From: a bacterium
GTDB lineage: Bacteria; SZUA-79; Acidulodesulfobacterales; Acidulodesulfobacteraceae
Length of the DNA: 56,189 nucleotides
Reading direction: 5' to 3'
NCBI GenBank assembly: GCA_021812245.1
Contig: JAKAOK010000009.1
Coordinates: forward strand, 1 to 56,189
This document shows positions 41,669 to 49,229 of this stretch, piece by piece. A model generated the notes under the pieces. The model was given only the letters and a program-made list of their open reading frames with translations. It did not search any database and was not told where the DNA came from. Both the position numbers and the translations under genes were made by a program. Numbering within the stretch: the first letter of the stretch is position 1; each line of letters begins with the position of its first letter.

Positions 41669-43516
41669 TTACTGAACCGAGCTTTCGAGAGCCGTCAATA
41701 CGGAATTTTCCGTAGTAAGAACTTTAGAATTGGCGACGTAAGCGTTCTGCGCTACTATCATATTGGTAAACTCCGACGAAATATTAACGTTCGACTGTTC
41801 TAACGCCGAGTCCGTGATGTAGCCGAAATTTCCCGAATTTGCGATGCCGACAGCAGGCTGACCGGACGCAAAAGTCTGAGCGTATAAGCTGTTGCCTTCG
41901 GAAACAAGTCCAGTGGGCGCAATAAAGTTGGCAAGGGCAACCTGATATAAATATTCCGTCTGGCCGTTGGAAAACTGTCCCGAAACCCTGCCGTTCTGGT
42001 CAACCGTAAAGCTTGTAAGCGTTCCGGTCGCATAACCGTTCTGGGTAAATGCGGTAGTAGCGGACGTTGCGGCATACTGCGTGAGATTAGTTAAATTTAA
42101 AGCTATATTTAGCGGCTGCGCTGCGCCGTCCGGAAGTCCGGTTGCTCCGGTAACATAAGCGGGAACATCGGTTAAAGTCAAAGAGGACGTGCTGGTAATT
42201 TGTCCGTTTGAATTAAACGTAATATCGGGACTCGCGTCGGTTGACGCGGTAAGCGACGGTCTCTGTGCGGCGGTTCCGTTAATTGAATAATAAGCGTTCC
42301 AATTCCCTGCGGTTGAGGACGAAGGGGCGAATGTAACGGTCATAGGAAGCGAATTTCCTAAGGAATCGTAAACATTGATGGTCGTAGAATAATAGTCGTT
42401 TGCCGGACCGGATACGACGGAGCCTCCTGACGTAAACGTGCCATAAGTTGCATTTGAGGAATTTCCTACCGGCATCGCATTCGAAAGATTTACGGTACCG
42501 TTTGCCGAACTGACGCTCGCGACGGTATTTAAGAACTGATAAGCATTGGGATTGGATGTTGCTGTCGATGTTGCCTCTATCTGAATATCCGAACCAGGTA
42601 AAATTCCGGTCGTTAACGTTACGCCGAGAGTTTGCTGGGAAATAGCCGTGTTGGCAAGAATTGACGATGTCAACGGTGATGATAAAACTACGGACGTAAT
42701 AGTTGAGGGCGACGGCAAAAGCGTTCCCGTATTATAGCCGGTAGTAGTATATTTGCCTTTATCTGAATCCGTCGTATCTAACTTATAGGGCGTGGAACCA
42801 ACGTTATAAGTGCTTACATCGTAAAGATTTGTAGTCCCGTCGCCGTTTCCTATCAATAAACTCGTAGGCGCTTCTCCCGCGACTCCATTAAAAGACAGAT
42901 TACTAACATTCAGCGTCGTAGCTCCCGCCGAATAATTTCCGGTAATATAACCGCCCATAAATGTACTACCGGCGGTTGTCGTAGTCGGAGTCGTTTGCGG
43001 CGATACATTAGAATTAAGATTTGCCGTCAGATTTGCGGTCGTGGTAGCCAGCGGCGCTATTGCGCCGGTATTTAACGTAATAGGACTCGGAGTGCCGGCG
43101 GTAGCAATTCCCGCGGAATTTAACGCATATCCCTGAACGACGTTCTGTCCCGTAGAATCGACTATCTGCCCCTGCGCGTTTTCGCTGAAAGTGCCATTTC
43201 TCGTATAATACGTCGAACCGTTAGGAGACTGAACTATAAAAAACCCGTTGCCGTCAACCGCCATATTTAAAGGATTAGAGGTATTTTGAAGCGCGCCCTG
43301 ACTAAACTGCTGCTGTATGGAATATACATCCGTCCCTAGGCCTTCCTGCGAACTCGACGTGCCGCTTAACGTCTGGCTGACGAGATTTTCGAATACGGGG
43401 TCAGAACTTTTAAACCCTATCGTATTAGAATTTGCTATATTGTTTCCGATAACCCCCAGATAAGTTTGGTTGGCATCTAAACCCGAAACCGCCGTAAAAA
43501 GCGCATTTACACCCAT
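41669..43516 (-). CDS. flgE: Flagellar hook protein FlgE
   Basis: FlgE polymerises into the hook. The 615-residue protein has the hook N-terminus (LFTAVSGLDANQTYLGVIGNNIANSNTIGFKSS), the NMAVDGNGFFIVQSPNGSTYYTRNG segment, a DSLGNSLPMTVTF hook-type strand, and the C-terminal helix EQSNVNISSEFTNMIVAQNAYVANSK. It is about 200 residues longer than enteric FlgE; the extra part (about 165-370) is Thr/Ser/Gly rich and surface-exposed by analogy. It follows flgD by 56 bp with a GGAGG ribosome site. Confidence 0.94.
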   Translation of the reverse strand: MGVNALFTAVSGLDANQTYLGVIGNNIANSNTIGFKSSDPVFENLVSQTLSGTSSSQEGLGTDVYSIQQQFSQGALQNTSNPLNMAVDGNGFFIVQSPNGSTYYTRNGTFSENAQGQIVDSTGQNVVQGYALNSAGIATAGTPSPITLNTGAIAPLATTTANLTANLNSNVSPQTTPTTTTAGSTFMGGYITGNYSAGATTLNVSNLSFNGVAGEAPTSLLIGNGDGTTNLYDVSTYNVGSTPYKLDTTDSDKGKYTTTGYNTGTLLPSPSTITSVVLSSPLTSSILANTAISQQTLGVTLTTGILPGSDIQIEATSTATSNPNAYQFLNTVASVSSANGTVNLSNAMPVGNSSNATYGTFTSGGSVVSGPANDYYSTTINVYDSLGNSLPMTVTFAPSSSTAGNWNAYYSINGTAAQRPSLTASTDASPDITFNSNGQITSTSSLTLTDVPAYVTGATGLPDGAAQPLNIALNLTNLTQYAATSATTAFTQNGYATGTLTSFTVDQNGRVSGQFSNGQTEYLYQVALANFIAPTGLVSEGNSLYAQTFASGQPAVGIANSGNFGYITDSALEQSNVNISSEFTNMIVAQNAYVANSKVLTTENSVLTALESSVQ

Positions 43517-43572
43517 TTTTCATTCCTCCGTATAATACTAAATCGACATATTTTTTTATTTTATTAACTTTT

Positions 43573-44286
43573 TTAATTAACGTTTGTAACGCTCGACAAC
43601 GGAACCGTAGAGCCGTTGCTGAGTTCAAGCTGAACCGCGCCGGTCGATGAAGTCGAAAGCCCGGTTACCGTCGCCTGCGTAAAGGTAGAAGGCGTAATAG
43701 CCGCGCCGCCCGAACCCGTCGCGCCGACGGAGAAAGTATAATTTCCGGAAGGAGCCGCCTGTCCGCCGTTTTCCGTTCCGTCCCAAGTAAACGACTGGGA
43801 ACCGGAGTTCTGCGCTCCTAGATTCGTATTATAAACGAGATTTCCTGAAGAATTGTATATATCCATCGACACCGAACTTGCATTTTGGGGAAGGGAATAA
43901 TTAACATTTGCCGTACCCCCGCTTGAATAGCCGAATGCGTTGCCGCTTGCCTGAACCGATGCGCCTACCATATTTACGGCGCTTCCGAGCGTCGCCTGAT
44001 TCTGGTCGGACACGATGGTTTGAAGATTGGAATTAACGGAATTTAACTGATTCAGCGAATCGAACTGCGCAAGCTGGGCAAGCGAATCCGAACTGGACTG
44101 AGGATTTAAAGGGTCTTGGTTTTCTAACTGTTGAACCATTAACTGCATAAAAGTAGTCGCGCTTACGAGGCTGCCGTTAGGGTTGGATGAATTTGCGGTA
44201 TTAGCAGCGGTATTTGCCGCGGAAGACGCAACCGAAGCGGCGTTATTTGTGGTTGTAGTTGGCGCGAATAAAGAATTGACCGACAT
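43573..44286 (-). CDS. flgD: Hook assembly scaffolding protein FlgD
   Basis: FlgD caps the growing hook. The 237-residue protein has the N-terminal export and core segment (VSATTFMQLMVQQLENQDPLNPQSSSD, about 40-66), and a C-terminal beta domain with YNSSGNLVYNTNLGAQNSGSQSFTWDGTENGGQAAPSGNYTF, the FlgD FlgD-Ig-like signature. It is the first gene of the flgD-flgE-fliK-fliJ set and has a sigma-54 promoter. Confidence 0.94.
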   Translation of the reverse strand: MSVNSLFAPTTTTNNAASVASSAANTAANTANSSNPNGSLVSATTFMQLMVQQLENQDPLNPQSSSDSLAQLAQFDSLNQLNSVNSNLQTIVSDQNQATLGSAVNMVGASVQASGNAFGYSSGGTANVNYSLPQNASSVSMDIYNSSGNLVYNTNLGAQNSGSQSFTWDGTENGGQAAPSGNYTFSVGATGSGGAAITPSTFTQATVTGLSTSSTGAVQLELSNGSTVPLSSVTNVN

Positions 44287-44337
44287 TTTTATTCCCTCCG
44301 TTACTTAATATATTAATTATACACCTAAAAACATAAT

Positions 44338-44374
44338 GGGAAAATTTTTCCCTTTTATAAGGCTTTTTCGCCTT
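44338..44374 (-). promoter_or_regulatory. Two hairpins in the flgD leader
   Basis: On the minus strand the leader begins, right after the predicted start point, with AAGGC-GAAAAA-GCCTT (44374-44359) and then GGGAAAAATTTTCCC (44352-44338). Neither is followed by a U-tract, so they are more likely leader structures than terminators of flgR. Confidence 0.45.
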
Positions 44375-44387
44375 TTGGTGTATATTA

Positions 44388-44403
44388 TGCAAACATCATG
44401 CCA
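44388..44403 (-). promoter_or_regulatory. Sigma-54 promoter of flgD operon
   Basis: Minus strand TGGCATGATGTTTGCA: both boxes complete, GG-N10-GC spacing exact. It lies between flgR and flgD; transcription would begin near 44376, giving a leader of about 90 bases with hairpins. Confidence 0.85.
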
Positions 44404-44425
44404 AAGTATATAGTGGCGGAGATTG

Positions 44426-45904
44426 TTAATCTTTACCCAATTTAAATTCTTTGAGTTTGTTTCTGAGTGTTCTGGAGGTAATGCCTAGCTTTTCGGCGGC
44501 TTTAGTTCTATTTCCGCTTGACTCCTTGAGGGCGGCGGCGATAAGTTTTTCTTCCATTTCTTTGATTTTAAGGGTGCCGCCGACGGGAAAATCAACAGGA
44601 GAGGAATTGGAGCCAGCGGGGATAGAATTAATTCCGCCCTCTTCGGTCTTGTTTCGGGTCTTTTCCTCTTTAGTCCGGATAGCGTCCCCGTTCCTGCCCG
44701 CGCTTAGCACGGAAGGCGCAAAAACGCCGAAATGCTTGACGTCTAAATAATTATCTTTCTGAGCCAGTATTACGGCTCTTTCGATTATATTTTCGAGCTC
44801 TCTTATATTGCCGGGAAAATTAAGCGAAAGCAGATAGTCCTGCCCCTGAACCGTAATCCCCGAAATTTCCCTGAAATATTTTTTTGAGTAAAGCGCCGTA
44901 AAATATTTTGCCAGCGGAACTACGTCTTCTTTTCTTTCTCTTAAAGGCGGTAAATAGATATGAATTACGTTAAGCCTGTAAAACAAGTCTTCCCTAAAAC
45001 TGCCTTCCTCTACGGTTTTTTCTATGTCTTTATTGGTAGCGGCTATTACCCTTGCGTTAACGGATACGGGTTCGTCGCCCCCTACCCTGTCTATAGTCTT
45101 TTCCTGAAGAACCCTTAAAATTTTTGCCTGAAGGTTTTTATCCATTTCCGCAATTTCGTCCAATAAAATAGTTCCGCCGTCCGCCTGCTCGAATTTCCCC
45201 TTCTTCAAAGAAACCGCGCCGGTAAACGCCCCCTTTTCGTGTCCGAAAAGCTCGCTTTCGAGAAGCGTAGGAACTATAGCCGAGCAGTTTACGCCAATAA
45301 ATTTCCCTTTCCTTTTGCTTAAGCTGTGAATCCGCCTCGCTATAACTTCCTTGCCCGTTCCCGATTCGCCGGTTATAAGCACCGTAGCATCGGCTTCCGC
45401 GATTATCTTAACGTAATCGTCTATTTTTTTCATAGCGCCGGATTCGCATACAAAACCGGATTCATCGTCTGAACCTGCAAGCGACGGGCAGTTATTATAT
45501 GCGGAAATTTTTTCCGCATTTTTAACTATTCTTTCAAAATCGGAAATGCCGAAAGGTTTCAAGAGGTAGTCTGCCGCGCCGGATTTCATCGCCGAAACCG
45601 CGCTTTCTACGGTTCCGTAAGCCGTAATGATAACAAATGGAATTAACTTAAATGCGCCGCGTTTTCTTATTTCGCTTAATAAAGAAATTCCGTCCATTCC
45701 CGGAAGACTTAAATCGGACAATATAAGAAAATAACCGCCGTCCGCCGCCTTTCCGTCCAATTCGTCCAAAAATTTTAACGCTTCTTCCGCCGAAGCAAAA
45801 ATATCCCCTTCCCTGCCGGTCTTTTTAAGGCTCAAGGTCAATGCGGAACGCATATGCGGGTCGTCGTCCACTATTAATATCCTGTCAGGCTCTCTTTTTT
45901 TCAT
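44426..45904 (-). CDS. flgR: NtrC-family flagellar response regulator FlgR/FleR
   Basis: A sigma-54 activator of 492 residues. The receiver domain has the acidic pocket DDD at 13-15 and phospho-acceptor D64. The AAA+ domain has Walker A GESGTGKE (179-186), the sigma-54-contacting loop GAFTGA (225-230), and an LLDEIAEM-type Walker B. The C-terminal Fis-type helix-turn-helix is at about 463-490. With the histidine kinase at 46266 it forms the FlgS/FlgR-type pair. The likely targets are the four sigma-54 promoters in this window, one of which lies just downstream before flgD. Confidence 0.92.
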   Translation of the reverse strand: MKKREPDRILIVDDDPHMRSALTLSLKKTGREGDIFASAEEALKFLDELDGKAADGGYFLILSDLSLPGMDGISLLSEIRKRGAFKLIPFVIITAYGTVESAVSAMKSGAADYLLKPFGISDFERIVKNAEKISAYNNCPSLAGSDDESGFVCESGAMKKIDDYVKIIAEADATVLITGESGTGKEVIARRIHSLSKRKGKFIGVNCSAIVPTLLESELFGHEKGAFTGAVSLKKGKFEQADGGTILLDEIAEMDKNLQAKILRVLQEKTIDRVGGDEPVSVNARVIAATNKDIEKTVEEGSFREDLFYRLNVIHIYLPPLRERKEDVVPLAKYFTALYSKKYFREISGITVQGQDYLLSLNFPGNIRELENIIERAVILAQKDNYLDVKHFGVFAPSVLSAGRNGDAIRTKEEKTRNKTEEGGINSIPAGSNSSPVDFPVGGTLKIKEMEEKLIAAALKESSGNRTKAAEKLGITSRTLRNKLKEFKLGKD

Positions 45905-45956
45905 AAAAATTTATACAATTTTATTTATAAAATATTTTTCGGCAATGGAAGAGAAC

Positions 45957-46118
45957 TTAATCGTCCAGTTCAATTAATGTCTTTCCTCCGCCTTTTTTTA
46001 TTTCTTCCAATCCGTTTTGACATTCCTTAGCAAAACCGGGTATGTTCAAAAATTCAAGGGTTTCTCTATGTCTTTCTATATATTCTTCGGGAAGCCTTAA
46101 AGTTGTAGCCGTAGTCAT
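45957..46118 (-). CDS. Small ribbon-helix-helix-like protein (orphan antitoxin-type)
   Basis: A 53-residue open frame begins at an ATG behind AAGAGAT. It reads as a beta strand TTLRLPEEY, two helices (IERHRETLEFLN and FAKECQNGLEEIKKG) and a short tail ending LIELDD. The strand-helix-helix plan and size fit ribbon-helix-helix or Phd/RelB-like antitoxins. No toxin-sized reading frame adjoins it: flgR follows after 52 bp and flgS is divergent. It may be an orphan antitoxin or a small regulator of the divergent flgS. Confidence 0.5.
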   Translation of the reverse strand: MTTATTLRLPEEYIERHRETLEFLNIPGFAKECQNGLEEIKKGGGKTLIELDD

Positions 46119-46203
46119 TTTATCTCTTATGATAATTTATAATAATATAGATTTAGATTTTTACTTAATAATATTATAACATCAATACGTCATAACGCCA
46201 AAC

Positions 46204-46258
46204 GAAGTTACACAAATGAAGTTACGCAATCGCAATTTAAGTAAAATTATGATAAAAT
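46204..46258 (+). promoter_or_regulatory. Candidate promoter and direct repeats upstream of flgS
   Basis: GAAGTTAC occurs twice, at 46204-46211 and 46218-46225 (14-bp period), a possible regulator site. An extended -10 TGATAAAAT ends at 46258, only 7 bp before the flgS ATG, which would give a leaderless or nearly leaderless mRNA; I see no ribosome site before flgS. Confidence 0.3.
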
Positions 46259-46265
46259 TTTCGAT

Positions 46266-47435
46266 ATGGCTCAAAACGATAACGACAAAATAGAAGCAAT
46301 ATCCGGCGGCGAACTTAAAAAAGCATTTGAATCTTTCGAGGCGGCTTCTCAAAAACTTTCCGAATATTATAAAAACCTCGAAGAAGAGATAAAAGACTTA
46401 AAGGAAAACCTAAATACGGTTCTGGAAAGCCTGCCGTTAGGAATTTTAATTACGGACGAAAACAACCTGATTAAATTTATAAATAAGTCTTTAACCGACC
46501 TTGCGGACGGATACAATCTCGTAAGCTATTTAAACCGCCCTATCGACGAGTTTTTAAAATTTTTCTTTAACGGTTCGGTGTTAGGCAATTTCATAAAACC
46601 TGTTTTTTATCCGGCCGAAAAATTAATAAAATCCGGTGCGCAAAACGAGAAATTTATTCCGGTATTTCTATATATAAAAAATATACACGGAAACAACAAA
46701 AAAAACTCCGGCAGGATTTTTATAATCCAGAATATAGAAGAAATAAAAAAGTTTAAACGGCTGGCGGAACTTGGCGAAATGTCGGCAAAAATCGCCCACG
46801 AAATACGGAACCCGCTCGGCTCTATAGACTTATTCGCTTCTATCCTGCAAAAAGAGATTAAAAACGGCGAACATGCGGAAATTATTTCCAACATAATATC
46901 CGCCGTCAAAAATATGAACGCCACCATAAACAACGTTCTTGAATTTTCAAAAACCGTCAATCCGGCTATTTCATCCTGCCGTTTATCCGAAGCGGTCAAT
47001 AAATCCATTATGTATTCTTCATATATAATAAAAGAAAAGAATGTAAAAGTAATTACCGAAATAGACGAAAACCTTATTTTAGAAATAGACGAAAACCTTA
47101 TCGGGCAGACTTTTGTTAATATCTTGATAAATGCGGCGCATGCGGTTCAAAATATTGACGGTATTATTAGCGTAAAATCTTCGGCGGTTTCCGGCGGCGA
47201 AGACGGAAACGGATATATCCGCATAGATTTCGAAGACAACGGGTCCGGGTTTTCGGCCGACATCGTAAAAAATATTTTTAATCCATTTTTTTCTACCAAA
47301 AAAAGCGGCGGAACCGGATTAGGGTTGTCGATAGCCTTAAACAACGTTATGGTTCACGGGGGATATATGAGCGCGGAAAATTCAAAAGAACTTGGAGGGG
47401 CAAAAATCAGCGTGTTTTTACCTTATCTGGCATAA
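46266..47435 (+). CDS. flgS: Flagellar sensor histidine kinase FlgS/FleS-like
   Basis: A soluble 389-residue kinase without membrane helices: an N-terminal coiled coil (about 15-50), a PAS domain (about 50-160; VLESLPLGILITDENNLIKFIN), the H box AKIAHEIRNPLGSI with H178, and the ATPase domain with NILINAAHAVQNI, DNGSGF and GGTGLGLSI. FlgS-type kinases sense completion of the export apparatus and phosphorylate FlgR. It is divergent from flgR, and the flgB sigma-54 promoter overlaps its stop codon. Confidence 0.88.
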   Translation: MAQNDNDKIEAISGGELKKAFESFEAASQKLSEYYKNLEEEIKDLKENLNTVLESLPLGILITDENNLIKFINKSLTDLADGYNLVSYLNRPIDEFLKFFFNGSVLGNFIKPVFYPAEKLIKSGAQNEKFIPVFLYIKNIHGNNKKNSGRIFIIQNIEEIKKFKRLAELGEMSAKIAHEIRNPLGSIDLFASILQKEIKNGEHAEIISNIISAVKNMNATINNVLEFSKTVNPAISSCRLSEAVNKSIMYSSYIIKEKNVKVITEIDENLILEIDENLIGQTFVNILINAAHAVQNIDGIISVKSSAVSGGEDGNGYIRIDFEDNGSGFSADIVKNIFNPFFSTKKSGGTGLGLSIALNNVMVHGGYMSAENSKELGGAKISVFLPYLA

Positions 47436-47443
47436 TTATTGCA
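47428..47443 (+). promoter_or_regulatory. Sigma-54 promoter of flgB operon
   Basis: TGGCATAATTATTGCA, exact GG-N10-GC spacing, overlapping the flgS stop codon. Transcription would start near 47453, leaving a leader of about 120 bases before flgB that includes a fragment of the dispersed repeat (47462-47482, GAAGCAATCT end). Confidence 0.83.
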
Positions 47444-47574
47444 TTTAAAATATACAAAGATGCGAAGACGACGAAGCAATCTTTATTATAACGATGAATA
47501 AAGAAGAACAAGCTTTTGCTTAAAGCCGATATTGGAATTAGTTGCATTTTAAGACGAAAGGAGATATATAAAAA

Positions 47575-48006
47575 ATGTTCAGCGGAATTTACGATGTTTT
47601 AGGAAAAAGCCTAGATGTGCTGAGTGACAGGCAGAACATTATCGCTTCTAACGTCGCAAATGCAAATACTCCGGGTTATAAGGCGAAAGAACTTAATTTC
47701 GAACAGGTTATGAAAAGCCTAGTTCCTTCGGCAGATTCTCTGAATATGGAGGCAACGTCGCAAAAAGATTTAGCCGGCGGCGGATATACGGCGGGGTCGT
47801 CTTCGGAAACACAATCGGATTATATAAAATCGTTCGTTCATAATCAAAAAGACGAGACCGTTCCGGCACTTGACGGCAATACGGTTGACCTGAGCAAAGA
47901 AATGGGCGATATGTCATCCAACGCGATAAGGTTTCAGGCGGTTGCCGGTTTATTGTCGAAAAAATTTGCAACTTTAACTTATGCCATAACTAATGCTACT
48001 CCTTAA
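47575..48006 (+). CDS. flgB: Flagellar proximal-rod protein FlgB
   Basis: FlgB is the first rod subunit. The 143-residue protein has SLDVLSDRQNIIASNVANANTPGYKAKELNFEQ near the start and VDLSKEMGDMSSNAIRFQAVAGLLSKKF at the end, both canonical. A good ribosome site (AAAGGAGAT) precedes the ATG. First gene of flgBC-fliEFGH. Confidence 0.95.
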   Translation: MFSGIYDVLGKSLDVLSDRQNIIASNVANANTPGYKAKELNFEQVMKSLVPSADSLNMEATSQKDLAGGGYTAGSSSETQSDYIKSFVHNQKDETVPALDGNTVDLSKEMGDMSSNAIRFQAVAGLLSKKFATLTYAITNATP

Positions 48007-48018
48007 TATATAAGCAAT

Positions 48019-48079
48019 GGAAATTTAATTTTCCGGTATTTTAGTCCACATCAAAGACATGCTTTGATAAACGTGGGCT
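48019..48079. repeat. Two small hairpins in the flgB-flgC gap
   Basis: GGAAATTTAATTTTCC (48019-48034) and an imperfect inverted repeat at 48043-48079 (AGTCCAC/GTGGGCT outer, ATCAAAG/CTTTGAT inner). The gap then holds CTTTCGCGGGAATGAC, a piece of the dispersed repeat. These may reduce or stabilise read-through from flgB into flgC. Confidence 0.45.
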
Positions 48080-48155
48080 AAAAATATCGCTTTCGCGGGA
48101 ATGACATTGCAGCATTAAGGATATATAATGAATAACAGATACAAAGAGGTGTATT

Positions 48156-48548
48156 ATGAGTTTTAACGATTCTTTGAAGATTGCGGCAGAAGGATTAAAT
48201 GCCGAAAGAATAAGGATGAACGTTATTTCGTCCAATCTTGCAAACATAAATACGTACGATGCCGGCAACGGACTGCCCTACGTAAAAAAAGAACCGCTTT
48301 TTAAAACCGTTAAGTTTAAAAATTATTTCGGCGTCGAAGTAGAAAAAATAGAAAACGCTAAAAATCCGTTTTCCGAAAAATATGACCCTAGCAATCCATT
48401 GGCCAATAAAGCCGGATACGTAAAAACTCCCAATATATCCTCAATAAGGGAGCTTGTAAATATGATTTCGGCAACGAGGGCGTATCAGGCAGATGCTCAG
48501 GTTATATCGGAATCTAAGGCTATGTCGCAGTCGTCGTTAAAAATTTGA
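48156..48548 (+). CDS. flgC: Flagellar proximal-rod protein FlgC
   Basis: FlgC is a rod subunit. The 130-residue protein has the rod signature LNAERIRMNVISSNLANINTYD (about 14-35) and the end segment KTPNISSIRELVNMISATRAYQADAQVISESKAM. Length is typical (134 in enteric bacteria). It is preceded by AGAGGTG and separated from flgB by 149 bp. Confidence 0.95.
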   Translation: MSFNDSLKIAAEGLNAERIRMNVISSNLANINTYDAGNGLPYVKKEPLFKTVKFKNYFGVEVEKIENAKNPFSEKYDPSNPLANKAGYVKTPNISSIRELVNMISATRAYQADAQVISESKAMSQSSLKI

Positions 48549-48569
48549 TTTGACGGGATATTTGGACAG

Positions 48570-48606
48570 TATAATGGGGACAGATTTTAAATCTGTCCCC
48601 ATTATA
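48570..48606. repeat. 37-bp palindrome after flgC
   Basis: A perfect palindrome around T48588, with GGGGACAGATT and AATCTGTCCCC arms and A/T-rich outer pairs. Its core is almost identical to 3172-3199. It lies 21 bp after flgC and adjoins the next repeat. It could act as a transcript stabiliser or partial terminator before fliE. Confidence 0.85.
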
Positions 48607-48754
48607 TGAATTGCCTGAATTACTTAATAACGTCATTGCGAGCGCAGCGGACGAAGTCCAGCGCAGCTAACCAATCTCGTTTTAGATTGCTTCGCTGCGC
48701 TCGCAATGACGGGATATTGGAATTTATTAAATATTTTCTAAATCGGGATTTGGG
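48606..48754. repeat. MITE-like element, copy A3 (incomplete)
   Basis: This fills much of the 334-bp flgC-fliE gap. Inverted arms CGTCATTGCGAGC and GCTCGCAATGACG enclose GACGAAGTCCAGCGCAGC and CAATCT-type sequence. The right end (48735-48754, TTTCTAAATCGGGATTTGGG) is the same terminal arm as in copies A1 and A2. The left terminal arm is missing; instead GAATTGCCTGAATTACTTAA matches the right flank of copy A2 in reverse. No gene is present in the gap. Confidence 0.75.
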
Positions 48755-48847
48755 TGGAAGGATATATATGAGACAGATTTCAAATTATGATATAATTAAA
48801 ATTAAAGCGGGCTTAAACGAATCACATGGGATAGATTTAAGTCCGCC

Positions 48848-48865
48848 GTCATTGCGAGCAATGAC
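48848..48865. repeat. Minimal palindrome of the GTCATTGCGAGC repeat
   Basis: GTCATTGC-GA-GCAATGAC, a perfect 8-bp stem just upstream of the fliE ribosome site (AAGGGAGG). It is the core of the inner arms of copies A2 and A3, apparently collapsed to a single hairpin. Confidence 0.65.
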
Positions 48866-48882
48866 ACTCTAAGGGAGGCATT

Positions 48883-49224
48883 ATGGCTATACCTATAGGC
48901 GCCGGTAACGCAATAAATTTAAACGATATAAAAGAACTTAATCCTAATAGTATCGTTAACGGGGGAAATTCCGGCTCTAAGGCGGCTCAGGAAGGCGCGG
49001 GAGGAGGTTCTTTCGCCGATACTCTTTTGAATTCCATAAACAAAGTCAACGAACTTCAAAACACGGCAAGTAACTCGGCGGAAGCCATTGCCGACGGAAA
49101 GTCGTCCAATATACATCAAGCAATGATAGATATGGAAAAAGCGAACGATTCCTTCGAACTTATGATGCAGGTTAGAAATAAAATTATAACCGCATACAAT
49201 TCAATTATGAATATGCAAATATAA
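48883..49224 (+). CDS. fliE: Flagellar hook-basal body protein FliE
   Basis: FliE joins the MS ring to the rod. The 113-residue protein has a variable Gly/Ser/Asn-rich first 45 residues and the conserved C-terminal part: SFADTLLNSINKVNELQNTASNSAEAIADGK and HQAMIDMEKANDSFELMMQVRNKIITAYNSIMNMQI. The ribosome site GGGAGG is 6 bp before the ATG. It lies 5 bp before fliF. Confidence 0.95.
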   Translation: MAIPIGAGNAINLNDIKELNPNSIVNGGNSGSKAAQEGAGGGSFADTLLNSINKVNELQNTASNSAEAIADGKSSNIHQAMIDMEKANDSFELMMQVRNKIITAYNSIMNMQI

Positions 49225-49229
49225 AGTAA

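Noticed and set aside
43517-43572. Sigma-28-like GTCGATTT upstream of flgE
   Set aside because: It resembles the flgM -10 box, but no -35 partner is present in the A/T-rich stretch; flgE is more simply read from the flgD promoter.
47525-47532. GCCGATAT as a sigma-28 -10 box before flgB
   Set aside because: No TAAAG-like box at the right distance upstream; rod genes are not expected to be sigma-28 dependent.
47533-47546. Second sigma-54-like site before flgB (TTGGAATTAGTTGC)
   Set aside because: GG and GC are separated by 8 bp instead of 10, while a perfect site exists at 47428-47443.
48096-48111. Possible sigma-54 promoter before flgC
   Set aside because: GG-N10-GC spacing and TTGCA fit, but the -24 box reads CGGGAA and is part of a dispersed repeat; it is much weaker than the four reported sites.
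48606-48872. 88-codon plus-strand frame between flgC and fliE
   Set aside because: It is built of the GTCATTGCGAGC repeat, the MITE arm and a small palindrome; no ribosome site or family pattern.
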